Shown in pieces: positions 35,906 through 45,472 of a stretch of DNA of 64,000 nucleotides. Position numbers and translations under genes: made by a program. Where the stretch lies: positions 62,001 through 126,000 of the forward strand of contig NZ_JAHWUS010000004.1 of assembly GCF_019455445.1 (NCBI RefSeq), read 5' to 3'. Origin of the DNA: Pseudaquidulcibacter saccharophilus. GTDB taxonomy: Bacteria > Pseudomonadota > Alphaproteobacteria > Caulobacterales > Aquidulcibacteraceae. Position 1 is the first letter of the stretch; every line of letters begins with the position of its first letter. The notes beneath the pieces were generated by a model that was given only the letters and a program-made list of their open reading frames with translations, was not told where the DNA came from and did not search any database.

Positions 35906-37993
35906 CTATGCCAAGCCGACACTTGTCAATAAAATATCGATGATTTTGATACCGATAAAAGGCACGATTATTCCGCCAAGGCCATATATGAAGACATTAC
36001 GTCTAAGCATATTGGATGCCGATTCTGCGCGGTATTTCACACCCTTTAGAGCCAATGGTACGAGCGCAATAATTATCAGGGCATTAAAGATAACGGCCGA
36101 TAAAATTGCACTTTGTGGTGATGTTAAACCCATAATATTTAATGAGTTTAGTGCAGGATAGGTTGTAGCAAAGGCAGCAGGGATAATAGCAAAATATTTC
36201 GCCAAATCATTGGAAATTGAAAACGTAGTTAATGCACCACGCGTCATTAATAATTGTTTGCCAATTTCCACAATTTCAATCAGCTTCGTAGGGTCGGAAT
36301 CCAAATCCACCATATTGCCAGCTTCTTTCGCTGCTTGTGTTCCAGAGTTCATTGCAACGGCAACATCTGATTGCGCAAGAGCGGGTGCATCATTGGTGCC
36401 ATCACCAACCATCGCCACCAATTCGCCACCTTCTTGCATCTTGCGAATATATTTTAGTTTGGTTTCAGGGGTAGCCTCGGCGATGAAATCATCAACCCCT
36501 GCTTCTGACGCAATCGCCGCCGCAGTCAAAGGATTATCACCTGTAATCATAACGCTCTTGATGCCCATTTTACGCAAATCAGCAAGACGGGCTTTGATAT
36601 CGGGTTTAACAATATCTTTGAGGTGCACAACGCCCAAAATTGCATCTTCTTCGGCAACGCATAATGGTGTTCCGCCTTGGCGTGCGATTTCTTCAATTTT
36701 TTTGGTAATCGCCTCGGGCACATTGCCTCCTTTTATGGTTACAACTTTTGCAATTGCATCACCCGCGCCCTTCATAATGTGACGGTCATTGATAACAATC
36801 CCACTGATACGCTGTTCCGCGCTGAATGGAATAAAAGTTGCATTGAGGCTTTTTACGTCAATTGGTGATAAATTAAATAGCTTTTGAGCGAGAACAACAA
36901 TGGAGCGACCTTCAGGTGTTTCATCTGCTATACTCGCAAGCCTAGCGGCACTAGCAAGCATTTGATCAGAGACATTGGGTGCCGGGTAAAATGCTGCTGC
37001 TTGTCGATTGCCGAAAGTTATTGTGCCGGTTTTATCAAGCAAAAGTACGTTTACGTCACCTGCTGCCTCAACCGCGCGCCCAGAAGTTGCGATAACATTG
37101 GCTTTAATAAGCCGTTGCATTCCCGAAATGCCGATTGCCGATAATAGTCCACCGATAGTAGTCGGGATTAGGCAAACCATAAGGGCAACCAAAACCGTAA
37201 TTGTAATTACCGAACCCGCCCCTGCTTTTTCGACACTGAAAAGACTAAACGGTAGTAAGGTAATACAAACCAGAAGAAAAACAATTGACAACATAGCCAA
37301 TAAAATTGAAAGCGCGATTTCATTTGGTGTTTTTTGGCGTTTGGCACTTTCTACTAGTCCAATCATTTTATCAAGAAAGCTTTCACCGGGGTCAGATGTA
37401 ACCTTCATTACCACCCAATCGGAAAGCACTCTTGTGCCGCCTGTTAATGCATCACGATCCCCACCAGATTCACGGATAACTGGTGCAGATTCACCTGTTA
37501 CCGCGCTTTCATCAACAGATGCGATGCCTTGAATTACTTGTCCATCGGATGGAACAAAATCGCCGGCTTCGATTAAAACAAGATCACCTTTGCGAAGTGT
37601 ATTGGCGGACACCATTGTGAAGTTTTCAAATTCATCCGGGTGATTAATTTTCTTCGCGCTAACGTCACGTCTTGCCGCCTTTAAAGAGCCAGCTTGCGCT
37701 TTGCCGCGTCCTTCGGCTATTGCTTCTGCAAAATTGGCAAATATAAGGGTGAACCAAAGCCAAAAAGTTACCGCGCCAACAAACCAAATTGGTTCACCGC
37801 CGCCAGCAATAGAGTTCTTATCCAATAACATTGCAATAAAAATCAATGTGGTAACAACAGAGCCAACAAAAACCAAAAACATAACAGGATTACGCAATTG
37901 ATATTGTGGCGCGAGGCGTTTTAATGAAAGCATAATTGCTTCCTTTATGTCTGCCCCATCAAATAAAGAATTGGATTTTATGCCTTCATTCAT
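35906..37993 (-). CDS. kdpB: KdpB catalytic P-type ATPase subunit
   Basis: The 695-residue ATP-hydrolysing subunit of the Kdp pump. The phosphorylation site is [18 protein letters not shown] (about residue 320), the TGES loop [18 protein letters not shown] (about 165) and the hinge [25 protein letters not shown] (about 530). [15 protein letters not shown] and the final helices complete the standard architecture. It lies four bases after kdpA. Confidence 0.97.
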   Translation of the reverse strand: MNEGIKSNSLFDGADIKEAIMLSLKRLAPQYQLRNPVMFLVFVGSVVTTLIFIAMLLDKNSIAGGGEPIWFVGAVTFWLWFTLIFANFAEAIAEGRGKAQAGSLKAARRDVSAKKINHPDEFENFTMVSANTLRKGDLVLIEAGDFVPSDGQVIQGIASVDESAVTGESAPVIRESGGDRDALTGGTRVLSDWVVMKVTSDPGESFLDKMIGLVESAKRQKTPNEIALSILLAMLSIVFLLVCITLLPFSLFSVEKAGAGSVITITVLVALMVCLIPTTIGGLLSAIGISGMQRLIKANVIATSGRAVEAAGDVNVLLLDKTGTITFGNRQAAAFYPAPNVSDQMLASAARLASIADETPEGRSIVVLAQKLFNLSPIDVKSLNATFIPFSAEQRISGIVINDRHIMKGAGDAIAKVVTIKGGNVPEAITKKIEEIARQGGTPLCVAEEDAILGVVHLKDIVKPDIKARLADLRKMGIKSVMITGDNPLTAAAIASEAGVDDFIAEATPETKLKYIRKMQEGGELVAMVGDGTNDAPALAQSDVAVAMNSGTQAAKEAGNMVDLDSDPTKLIEIVEIGKQLLMTRGALTTFSISNDLAKYFAIIPAAFATTYPALNSLNIMGLTSPQSAILSAVIFNALIIIALVPLALKGVKYRAESASNMLRRNVFIYGLGGIIVPFIGIKIIDILLTSVGLA

Positions 37994-37997
37994 GGCA

Positions 37998-39728
37998 TTA
38001 CTCCTTAATCATGTGAAGATGTTCAACAACAGGGCCAAGCGCTAGTGATGGCGCATAAGTTAATACGCCAACCAAAATAATGACCCCAATAAGAATGCCG
38101 ACAAATAATGGTGTATGGGTCGGTAAAGTTCCTGCTGAAATTGGAATATGTTTTTTACCAGCCAATGAACCAGCTAAAGCAAGGGTTGGAATAATAATCC
38201 AATACCGCCCTGCCAACATGCAAACCCCAAGCAATGTGTTATAGAATGGACTGTTCGCGCCAAGACCGGCAAAAGCAGAGCCATTATTATTTGCCGCAGA
38301 GGTAAATGCATACAAAACCTCGCTAAAACCTTGTGCGCCATTATTGAAAATGCCTGCCTGTCCTGCTTTGGTCATGAGAGCGATGGACACACCGATAAGC
38401 ACAAAAAGGCTTGGTACCAAAACCGCCAAAGATGCCATTTTCATCTCATAAGATTGAATCTTTTTACCAAGATATTCCGGTGTTCGACCTACCATAAGGC
38501 CTGCTATAAATACGGTCATAATGACGAAGTGTAACATTCCATAAAGACCAGATCCTACGCCACCGAATACAACTTCGCCGAACATCATCAACACCATAGG
38601 TACAAGCCCGCCAAGCGGTGTAAAGCTGTCGTGCATGGCATTTACCGAACCATTGGATGCGGCGGTGGTAGCACTTGCCCAAAGGGCAGAATTAACAATG
38701 CCAAAGCGTGTTTCTTTGCCTTCCATATTACCACCGGCTTGAAGCGAATTTACGCTTTGATCTATGTTCAACGTGGTAAGGACGTGGTTGCCAGCCTGTT
38801 CTTGAGTGACGCAAAAAATTAATAATGGCGCAAAAATCAAAACCATTGCGGCAATTATAGCAAGACCTTGCTTTTTATCATTAACCATCACGCCATATGT
38901 TTGGCAAAGGGCAACCGGAATAAGTAGAATTGAAACTACTTCAATAAAATTGCTTATTGGGGTTGGGTTTTCAAATGGGTGGGCGGAATTTACATTAAAG
39001 AAACCACCACCATTAGTGCCAAGCATTTTAATTGCTTCTTGAGATGCAACAGGGCCCATTGCAATAGTTTGCTTTGCACCTTCAAGGGTTGTTATTTCAA
39101 GATAATTTTGAAAGTTTTGAATGACGCCGCTTAGACCCAATAAGATTGCAACAATTAGGGAAAGTGGTAGTAAAATGTATAGGTTTGCACGCGTGACATC
39201 TGCCCAAAAATTTCCAATGTCACTGGTTTCAACACCTCTTAACCCGCGAATTAGTGCGATTAATACGCTTAAACCAACTGCCGCTGATACAAAGTTTTGG
39301 GTGCAAAGACCTGCCATTTGGGAAAAATAGCTTAAAGTGCTTTCGCCGCCATAAGATTGCCAGTTTGTATTGGTGATGAAGCTAACTGCGGTATTGAATG
39401 CCAGGTGTGGTGAAAGTCCAGCAAACTTTTGCGGATTAAATGGCAAAAGTCCTTGGAATAATAAGATTAAATATAAAAGCACGAAACCTGCAAATGAAAA
39501 TGCTAAAAGTGTAATTGCATATTCACGCCAATTCATTCCTTTTTCAGGATTAATGCTCAATAAATTGTATATGGATTTTTCGATTGGCTTAAAAATAGGG
39601 CTTAAAACAGTGTTTTTCCCTGAAAAGACGTTCGCCATATAATTGCCAATTGGAATATAAAAAATTGCCAATATTAAAAAATATGCGACGAGTTGTAATA
39701 AGCCGTTCATCGTAAGAAGATGTGCCAT
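37998..39728 (-). CDS. kdpA: KdpA potassium channel-like subunit
   Basis: The 576-residue K+-binding, channel-like subunit with ten helices and four pore loops of the SKT superfamily. Pore motifs include [36 protein letters not shown], and [13 protein letters not shown]-like [13 protein letters not shown] near residue 475. It is the first large gene of the operon, after kdpF. The family's usual length is about 560. Confidence 0.96.
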   Translation of the reverse strand: MAHLLTMNGLLQLVAYFLILAIFYIPIGNYMANVFSGKNTVLSPIFKPIEKSIYNLLSINPEKGMNWREYAITLLAFSFAGFVLLYLILLFQGLLPFNPQKFAGLSPHLAFNTAVSFITNTNWQSYGGESTLSYFSQMAGLCTQNFVSAAVGLSVLIALIRGLRGVETSDIGNFWADVTRANLYILLPLSLIVAILLGLSGVIQNFQNYLEITTLEGAKQTIAMGPVASQEAIKMLGTNGGGFFNVNSAHPFENPTPISNFIEVVSILLIPVALCQTYGVMVNDKKQGLAIIAAMVLIFAPLLIFCVTQEQAGNHVLTTLNIDQSVNSLQAGGNMEGKETRFGIVNSALWASATTAASNGSVNAMHDSFTPLGGLVPMVLMMFGEVVFGGVGSGLYGMLHFVIMTVFIAGLMVGRTPEYLGKKIQSYEMKMASLAVLVPSLFVLIGVSIALMTKAGQAGIFNNGAQGFSEVLYAFTSAANNNGSAFAGLGANSPFYNTLLGVCMLAGRYWIIIPTLALAGSLAGKKHIPISAGTLPTHTPLFVGILIGVIILVGVLTYAPSLALGPVVEHLHMIKE

Positions 39729-39754
39729 CTTGATACCTCAATTCACGGGAAAGT

Positions 39755-39847
39755 TCATGGGAATAGTTCAGGCTTTAGCAAAGCCACGAACAGATAAATT
39801 AGTAATGCAGCTGCAATGATTGCGGCTATGGCATAAAATATGGTCAT
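39755..39847 (-). CDS. kdpF: KdpF small membrane subunit
   Basis: A 30-residue single-helix peptide (MTIFYAIAAIIAAALLIYLF, then VALLKPELFP) immediately before kdpA, as KdpF is in other bacteria, where it stabilises the complex. It overlaps the upstream 31-codon ORF by ATGA. Too short for most gene finders, but the position, helix and the diverged second copy at 29875-30039 support it. Confidence 0.88.
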   Translation of the reverse strand: MTIFYAIAAIIAAALLIYLFVALLKPELFP

Positions 39848-39939
39848 TTTTCTGTCGCCTTCATTCTGTCAAGATAAACCACTACTGCACCAGTTAATGC
39901 AAAGAAAAACGCGCAGATAAATAAATATACAAAAGCCAT
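39844..39939 (-). CDS. 31-residue membrane leader protein of the kdp operon
   Basis: A 31-codon ORF with a strong AGGAGG site, ending in the ATGA overlap with kdpF. It encodes one hydrophobic helix starting MAFVYLFICAFFFALTGAVV and a charged cytoplasmic-type tail (LDRMKATEK). A diverged but intact copy at 30036-30131 keeps 24 of 31 residues. I do not know a named family. It may be an extra small subunit of KdpFABC or a regulator of KdpD; both are inference. Confidence 0.75.
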   Translation of the reverse strand: MAFVYLFICAFFFALTGAVVVYLDRMKATEK

Positions 39940-40100
39940 TTTGACCTCCTGTCATGAAGGGGTTTAATATTTTCGGTGTATATTGGTTGTTAATTTATTG
40001 CCGTGGCGCGTATGAAAAGCGTAAAGATTTATTGAAATCGGTTATTGGTTTTATTGGTGAAGACAAACTTGCGCGCAATGTAATGTACAAATTGGGGAAT

Positions 40101-40180
40101 TTAGCACACTTTAAAGCCAGAATAGGGAATGGACTCGCGTTGTCTAGCACATAATTTAGCACATAAAAATATTTAGCAGA
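40101..40180 (+). repeat. Direct repeats TTAGCACA next to tRNA-end copy 3
   Basis: Four near-identical octamers lie within 80 bases: TTAGCACA (40101), CTAGCACA (40144), TTAGCACA (40156) and TTAGCAGA (40173). They are just left of the att-like copy 3. Short direct repeats beside a core site are what integrase arm-binding sites look like. The similar ATTTACACATAAAA before copy 2 is weaker. Function is inferred. Confidence 0.5.
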
Positions 40181-40220
40181 TGAAAATACAAATTAAAACA
40201 ATTAATTATGCAAAATAAAA

Positions 40221-40270
40221 TCAGGCTCATAACCTGAAGGCCGCAGGTTCAAATCCTGCCCCCGCACCCA
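40221..40270 (+). repeat. tRNA-fMet 3'-end fragment, copy 3 (putative att site)
   Basis: The most complete copy, 50 bases. It includes the full anticodon arm (TCAGG-CTCATAA-CCTGA), variable loop, T-arm and acceptor 3' strand to CCCA. The D-arm and 5' acceptor strand are absent. About 85 bases downstream (40271-40354) resemble the downstream flank of copy 4 (for example AAACACACAATA, TTATTACTCACAG, AAATCTCACCT). A 34-codon minus-strand ORF (40333-40437, ending SSPIGEI plus three codons) falls in this region; its meaning is unclear. The remaining sequence of 39940-40482 shows nothing else. Confidence 0.9.
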
Positions 40271-40482
40271 AAACACACAATAAGTCATTTATTACTCACA
40301 GCCGAGAAAAATATTCAGCGGCTTTAATAGGCTTAAATATTACAAATCTCACCTATCGGTGATGAAATTGCAATCAGCTTCTTTGGATGACTATCTCTCA
40401 TTTGTAATCCTTGCCAGAACAAGAAAATTATATTCATAAGCTACCTGTTTTGATAGCATAGGCTTTTGTGTGAAATTACGTT

Positions 40483-41316
40483 TCAAATCTTTAAGAAATC
40501 AATTGTATATTTCAAGAAGGATTCAGCCTGTTCCCAGTGGGGGTAATGACCGCAATTTTCAATGATTGCAAGTTTTGAATTTTCAATTAATTCATGAGCA
40601 ATGTTTGCCTGAAAAAGCGGAAAAACTTTATCTTGTTTCCCCCAGATTATTAGACAATCACATTTAATATTACGAGCACATTCACGGAAACTTTCAACAT
40701 TCTTTACGCCAAAAGGTCCAATGCCACTTTTGACACATCGTATAAAGGCTCTTTGATAGCCTTTCATTGAAGAGTATTTAGTGATTGTTTCAAGTAATTC
40801 ATGCGTCACGTTATTTTTATCTGCCATTGAAAGTGACATTGAAAATTTATTTGATGAATATGAAGGTGTTCCAAGTATGTAACCGATTAAAGGTAAAGAA
40901 GGTGCCCTCATAATAATATTACATTCACGACCAAAGCCACCAGGCGCCATAAGGATTATTTTATTCATCCTGTGTTGGTGCTTTTTACTAAGCCTTACTA
41001 AAGTGCTACCGCCAAGAGAGCTTCCAATTAGATGCGCATTTTCGATATTAAGGGTATCCATAAAAGCAATGATTTGTTCACCGAAAAATTCAGAATCATA
41101 ATTTACATTAGGTTTATCTGCTTGACCAAAACCTGGAAAATCAAACGCCAATACACGGAATTTATCTTTTAACCCGTCAATAATTTTCCCCCATATTTCA
41201 ATCGATAAAGCAAGACCATGTAATAAAATTACGGCTTCGCCATTCCCACCGCTGTCATAATAACGCGTAAAATAATTATTATTAAGTTTTATAATTTGGG
41301 TATTAAAATTAAACAT
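40483..41316 (-). CDS. Alpha/beta-fold hydrolase
   Basis: A 277-residue soluble hydrolase. The oxyanion HG motif is VILLHGLALS (about 30), the nucleophile elbow is HLIGSSLGGSTL (Ser at about 99), the acid is probably in LIIWGKQDKVFP (about 220) and the catalytic His in IENCGHYPHWEQA (about 255). This is the C-C bond hydrolase/haloperoxidase-like branch, with unknown substrate. It is divergent from the five-gene operon and starts 83 bases away, so it may belong to the same pathway. Confidence 0.85.
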   Translation of the reverse strand: MFNFNTQIIKLNNNYFTRYYDSGGNGEAVILLHGLALSIEIWGKIIDGLKDKFRVLAFDFPGFGQADKPNVNYDSEFFGEQIIAFMDTLNIENAHLIGSSLGGSTLVRLSKKHQHRMNKIILMAPGGFGRECNIIMRAPSLPLIGYILGTPSYSSNKFSMSLSMADKNNVTHELLETITKYSSMKGYQRAFIRCVKSGIGPFGVKNVESFRECARNIKCDCLIIWGKQDKVFPLFQANIAHELIENSKLAIIENCGHYPHWEQAESFLKYTIDFLKI

Positions 41317-41399
41317 GGCAGAGAATATTAATCTAAAACAACCTTATCTCAATATTAATATTTAAAGTTTATATATTTTATTAAGGGGCTGATGATTTC

Positions 41400-42332
41400 A
41401 TGTTTTTTGATATATTAACTTCACAAAGGTTAAATCTATCTTTTTCACCATCTAAAGACATAAAAGTTCGAATAATTGAATGCCCAGGTGAGTGGTTGCC
41501 CGACAATGAACTTAAAGAACTAGCAAATGAATGTAAAACGATTGCTAGAGAATGCCTTAAGGGTGTTGTTTTGGATTATGGAATCTTTTCCGATGATCCG
41601 GAAAATTTAAAAAATACAATCATAACATTAATCAAAAATAATAAAGATGAACCGATCGCTTTTAATGCAATGCCACTAATTAAAGTGAATATTGGTGGTA
41701 GTCAGACGGAATTATTACATCTTGGCCTTGTTATGGTTCGCCCCGATGTAAGATCATCAGGGTTGTCATGGATACTTTATGGTTTAACATGCATATTATT
41801 ATTTACAAGGCGGCAACTACGACCTTTATGGGTTAGCAGCGTAACCCAAGTTCCTGCTGTTGTTGGTATGGTTGCGCAAACATTTGACAATGTTTGGCCA
41901 GCACAAAAAGGTACAGAGCCAAGTTTTGCCCATCAGTATATTGCAAGACAAATTATGGGCTCATATCGCCATATTTTTGGCGTTGGCGACGATGCCGGCT
42001 ATGAGATTGACAACAGTATAATAACTAACGCTTATACTGGTGGTTCTGATAATCTTAAAAAAACTTTTGCCGATGCACAGAAACACCGTGACGCTGTTTA
42101 TAATGAATTTTGCTTGGAGCGCTTAAATTACGAACGAGGCGATGATGTTCTGCAAATCGGCCAGTTAAATATAAAAAGTGCCGGAGGCTTTATAAGAAAA
42201 TCAACGCCAAAAAACGCAATTCCGCAAATTGTGGTGCAGATTTTACTATTAAGCATTCAGTCGATTGTTGCTCCAATAATTCAATGGATATGTTCTGACA
42301 AACAGCTTGGAAGATTAAGGCCGAACAAATGA
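41400..42332 (+). CDS. GNAT-like acyltransferase, first gene of a five-gene operon
   Basis: A 310-residue protein of uncertain family. The middle (about 100-150) looks like a GNAT core: a beta strand LLHLGLVMVRPDVRSSGLSWILYGL in the place of the acyl-CoA-binding V-x-P-x-x-R-x-x-G loop and helix. The last ~30 residues are hydrophobic (QIVVQILLLSIQSIVAPIIQWI), suggesting membrane association. Its stop codon overlaps the ATG of the next gene. It lies on an operon of four further genes with overlaps of one to eight bases, so the products very likely act together. Confidence 0.6.
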   Translation: MFFDILTSQRLNLSFSPSKDIKVRIIECPGEWLPDNELKELANECKTIARECLKGVVLDYGIFSDDPENLKNTIITLIKNNKDEPIAFNAMPLIKVNIGGSQTELLHLGLVMVRPDVRSSGLSWILYGLTCILLFTRRQLRPLWVSSVTQVPAVVGMVAQTFDNVWPAQKGTEPSFAHQYIARQIMGSYRHIFGVGDDAGYEIDNSIITNAYTGGSDNLKKTFADAQKHRDAVYNEFCLERLNYERGDDVLQIGQLNIKSAGGFIRKSTPKNAIPQIVVQILLLSIQSIVAPIIQWICSDKQLGRLRPNK

Positions 42333-43219
42333 TGGATAATGCTTCAGAAATATTTTCCTATAAAACCATGATTACGCGTAATGCAGGTTTTATTAATGCT
42401 GATGAACAGGGTAAATTGCGTAATGCAAGAGTTTTTATTCCAGGCATAGGCGGAATGGGTGGCGCGGCGTTTATGGCAATGTTACGTGCAGGTATCGGAA
42501 ATTTTATAATTGCAGATCTTGATGGTTTTGAAATTTCCAACCTTAATCGACAATTATTTTGCAATCTTGATACGGTAAATATTCACAAAGCAGTCGCAGC
42601 AAAAGCACAAGCGCTTAAAATAAACCCTGAAGTGAATATAGAAGTTTATCACGGTGACTGGACTGAGAATTTAGAAGAAATAGCTACAAAGTCTGATATT
42701 TTTGTAAATGGAATGGATGATGCCGCTGCTGGCGTCCATTTATATCGCATTGCCAAAAAGCATGGGTTAAAAGTCATTGATGCTTATGCTTCGCCATTGC
42801 CATCTGTAACAATGGTTTGCCCTGAAGACCCGCGCCCGGAGGAGCGCTTAAATTACCCGACAATAGGCATAGATTGGAAAAACATCACACGGGAAATGCG
42901 CAATGAATGTCTAATGCGGGAAATCGAATATGTATTGGTAAATTCAAATTCGCATAAATATGTTGATTTGGAAATTGCCGCGGAAGTAGCTGCGGGTAAG
43001 CGTTCGCGTTTTTCATTTTCAACCATGGTAACTATGGCAGGAACTATGATGGCTGAAGAAGCTATTCGACAAATTTTAGGGCGTGCAGGCGGTGCAGATT
43101 ATCGTGGTTATTTCTTTAATACTCACACCACCAAAACCGAAAGACCGTTATCGCCATTATTAGCAAATATAAAGCTTTATTTCGTAAGAAAGTTTTTAAA
43201 TAAGCTGATAGGTGAGTAA
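42329..43219 (+). CDS. ThiF/MoeB/E1-like adenylyltransferase
   Basis: A 296-residue member of the E1-like superfamily, which adenylates carboxyl ends of peptides or ubiquitin-like proteins. The nucleotide loop is VFIPGIGGMGGAAFMAML (about 31-48). The signature IIADLDGFEISNLNRQLF (about 57-74) has the Asp, Arg and Asn-x-x-Arg-Gln residues that bind ATP. The second half has DIFVNGMDDAAAGVHLY. I see no paired CxxC zinc site and no obvious catalytic Cys at the usual position, so it may adenylate without a thioester step. Neighbours are GNAT and nitroreductase genes, a context noted for some peptide- or amino-acid-modifying E1 proteins. Confidence 0.88.
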   Translation: MMDNASEIFSYKTMITRNAGFINADEQGKLRNARVFIPGIGGMGGAAFMAMLRAGIGNFIIADLDGFEISNLNRQLFCNLDTVNIHKAVAAKAQALKINPEVNIEVYHGDWTENLEEIATKSDIFVNGMDDAAAGVHLYRIAKKHGLKVIDAYASPLPSVTMVCPEDPRPEERLNYPTIGIDWKNITREMRNECLMREIEYVLVNSNSHKYVDLEIAAEVAAGKRSRFSFSTMVTMAGTMMAEEAIRQILGRAGGADYRGYFFNTHTTKTERPLSPLLANIKLYFVRKFLNKLIGE

Positions 43220-44382
43220 TGCTCATAGCGGATGCAATTCTAAACTTTATAACACTGATTGGCGTGGTTGCCGCATTTCTGGCTGGTCTTAAACCAAATA
43301 AGTCAAGCTTAGACAATAAACTTAGTATTCTATACGGAAGTTTAGTTGTGTTTTTCCTCGCTCGGCAAATTTTTTATTTTCATTTGTTGCCCTTTTTGGT
43401 GAATATTATAATGGCATCAGGTGCAATCATGCCATTCTTAATATTATTGATTGCCGAAGAAGTTTTAAGACGACACGCAAAAAAATATATCAAACTTTTT
43501 GTATTAGTCGGCGCAGGAATTTTCTTCGCTGGCGCACTGTTTCTGGGAGCGGTATGGCCAGTTTTTTGGTTGACGCTTTTTGCGGCATATTGCGCACTAA
43601 GCCTTTTGATAATTACGTTATTTTTGATTAAAAACCGCAATAATCAAAATTCACTCTTTGAAACAAAAATGGTGGATAGTTTTACAATCGCAATTGCCGT
43701 TTGCTCATTACTTGTAGTTACTGAATTTAGGGGGTTGTGGCCGAATATACCGATAACTTTGGGGGCAATTGGCATACTAATTTTTGTAAATACCACATAT
43801 GCATTGTCGTCGGAAAAAGGATCGCCACGAGAGCTTTTACAGGATTTGGCAATCATATCTCTAAGCGTGACATTATTAGATATTGCTATTTTAATATTGC
43901 GACCTGGTGTTGGCTTTAATTTGATGATGCAAGTTTGGGCTTTTGCCTTTGCGATAAATATTGTTCTTCTTGGTCTTTATCGAAACATTGAAAATTATCT
44001 TGATGCAAGATTCGGTAAAAACCTCCTCGAAAAAATTAGCGAGATTGGCGATAATTCAAGCCTTAATGAAATTATTTCAGCACATCCTTTAACTTCATCA
44101 GGGAAAATTCTGGGTTTAAAGGAATTGCAATTATACGATGACGAAACAATAAGTGATTTTTTACAAGAGCGTGTGATAAATCGCGAAACCTATACCAAAA
44201 CTAAAACCGCAGAGGCATTATCAAATCTATTAGATGAAACAGGGGCTAATTATCTTCTGCGCCTCAATAGGTCTCCCGCAAAATTTTTGGCAATTGCTAC
44301 TGGGCAAATTGGCTTTGATAAAAAATTGGACACAGAACTGAGAATATTTACCTTAATTGCCGAAAGGGCAGGTAATGATTAA
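43219..44382 (+). CDS. Polytopic membrane protein of unknown family
   Basis: A 387-residue protein. The first 250 residues hold about eight hydrophobic helices (for example LILLIAEEVLRRHAKKYIKL, and LFLGAVWPVFWLTLFAAY). The remainder is a soluble C-terminal domain of about 130 residues (SLNEIISAHPLTSSGKILG; TGANYLLRLNRSPAKFLAIA) that faintly resembles a small sensory domain. I do not recognise a family. It starts on the last base of the ThiF-like gene and overlaps the next by eight, so it is an integral part of the operon, perhaps as a transporter or membrane scaffold. Confidence 0.65.
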   Translation: MLIADAILNFITLIGVVAAFLAGLKPNKSSLDNKLSILYGSLVVFFLARQIFYFHLLPFLVNIIMASGAIMPFLILLIAEEVLRRHAKKYIKLFVLVGAGIFFAGALFLGAVWPVFWLTLFAAYCALSLLIITLFLIKNRNNQNSLFETKMVDSFTIAIAVCSLLVVTEFRGLWPNIPITLGAIGILIFVNTTYALSSEKGSPRELLQDLAIISLSVTLLDIAILILRPGVGFNLMMQVWAFAFAINIVLLGLYRNIENYLDARFGKNLLEKISEIGDNSSLNEIISAHPLTSSGKILGLKELQLYDDETISDFLQERVINRETYTKTKTAEALSNLLDETGANYLLRLNRSPAKFLAIATGQIGFDKKLDTELRIFTLIAERAGND

Positions 44383-45472
44383 ATTAGTTGAAAATGACAA
44401 AGCGGCATTTTTTGAAACCACATTCAATATTTACGATGACACTGATAATTATGTTGCACCAATGAAATCGGATATATTCCGATTTCTGGATGCTGAAAAA
44501 AACCCGTTATTCAGTTGTGGTAACCCTTTTAAGTTTTGGGTGGTTTTTGAAGGCGGAAAACCTGTTGGCCGGATTATTGCCAATATTCACCGCCAATCTA
44601 ATGAATTACACAGTATTAAACGTGCTCAATTTGGTTTTTTTGACTGCAAAAATGATGATAAAATTGCGAAAATTTTGCTTGATGTTGCCGCTGAATTTGC
44701 AAGTGAATATGGCATGACAGAGCTTGTCGGAAATTTTAACCTTACCGCAATGCAACAGGCGGGAATTGTTACCGAAGGATTTGGCGTTAAAACTTATACT
44801 GATATGGTTGTAAACCCGCCATATATTCCAAAGTTGCTTGAAAAAAATGGATTTATACGATTTTTTCCAATGTCTACGTTCACCCTTGATGTCGCCAATG
44901 CCACAATAAATGCCCCAGATTATGAGGAGTTTACCGCCCGTGGTTTTAGCTTTGCTCCAATCTTGCGTAAAGATTTTAAAAAAAGAATGGAAGAAGCTCG
45001 CATCGTCTTAAATGATGGCTTTAGTGAAAACCCAATGTTTGTTCCACTAACACCAGAGGAATTCACATTTCAGGCACAAGAAATGATGTCGATACTTGAC
45101 CCCAGATTATCTGCAATAGTGCATCATGACGGGAAACCTGTTGGTACGATAATTTGTATCCCTGATTTGAATGGTTTTATGAAAGATTCCAAATCAAGAT
45201 ATAATTTTATGACCTTATTCAATTTCATAAAATATCGCTTTAACCGCAAACGGGCAGTTATAATTTTTTATTCAGTGGCAAAAGAATTTCATAAAATGGG
45301 AATTAACCCTGCAATGTTGGGGCATGTTATTAAAGCACTTAAAGTCGGCGGTTATGAAGAATTGGGGATTACCTGGATAGCCGACATAAATAAAGCCAGC
45401 CTTAGACAAATTGAAAAAATCGGCGCAAAAAAATTGCAAGGCCTGCATCTTTTTAAAAAGGAAATCTCATAA
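44375..45472 (+). CDS. GNAT-family acetyltransferase, YghO-like
   Basis: A 365-residue soluble protein resembling the YghO-type GNAT family. The blocks DNYVAPMKSDIFRFLDAEKNPLF (about 19-41), FKFWVVFEGGKPVGRIIANI, QFGFFDCKNDDKIAKILLDVA and TELVGNFNLTAMQQAGIVTEGF are visible. ATG 44375 lies after AAAGGGCAGG and overlaps the previous gene; the longer frame is not needed. The acyl acceptor is unknown. Together with the ThiF-like and nitroreductase genes it suggests building of a small modified metabolite or peptide. Confidence 0.78.
   Translation: MIKLVENDKAAFFETTFNIYDDTDNYVAPMKSDIFRFLDAEKNPLFSCGNPFKFWVVFEGGKPVGRIIANIHRQSNELHSIKRAQFGFFDCKNDDKIAKILLDVAAEFASEYGMTELVGNFNLTAMQQAGIVTEGFGVKTYTDMVVNPPYIPKLLEKNGFIRFFPMSTFTLDVANATINAPDYEEFTARGFSFAPILRKDFKKRMEEARIVLNDGFSENPMFVPLTPEEFTFQAQEMMSILDPRLSAIVHHDGKPVGTIICIPDLNGFMKDSKSRYNFMTLFNFIKYRFNRKRAVIIFYSVAKEFHKMGINPAMLGHVIKALKVGGYEELGITWIADINKASLRQIEKIGAKKLQGLHLFKKEIS

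Noticed and set aside
39954-40154. A 66-codon plus-strand ORF upstream of the kdp operon
   Set aside because: It covers the kdp promoter region on the opposite strand, has no ribosome site, and its sequence matches no family I know. The corresponding region near 30150-30230 is not open in the same way.
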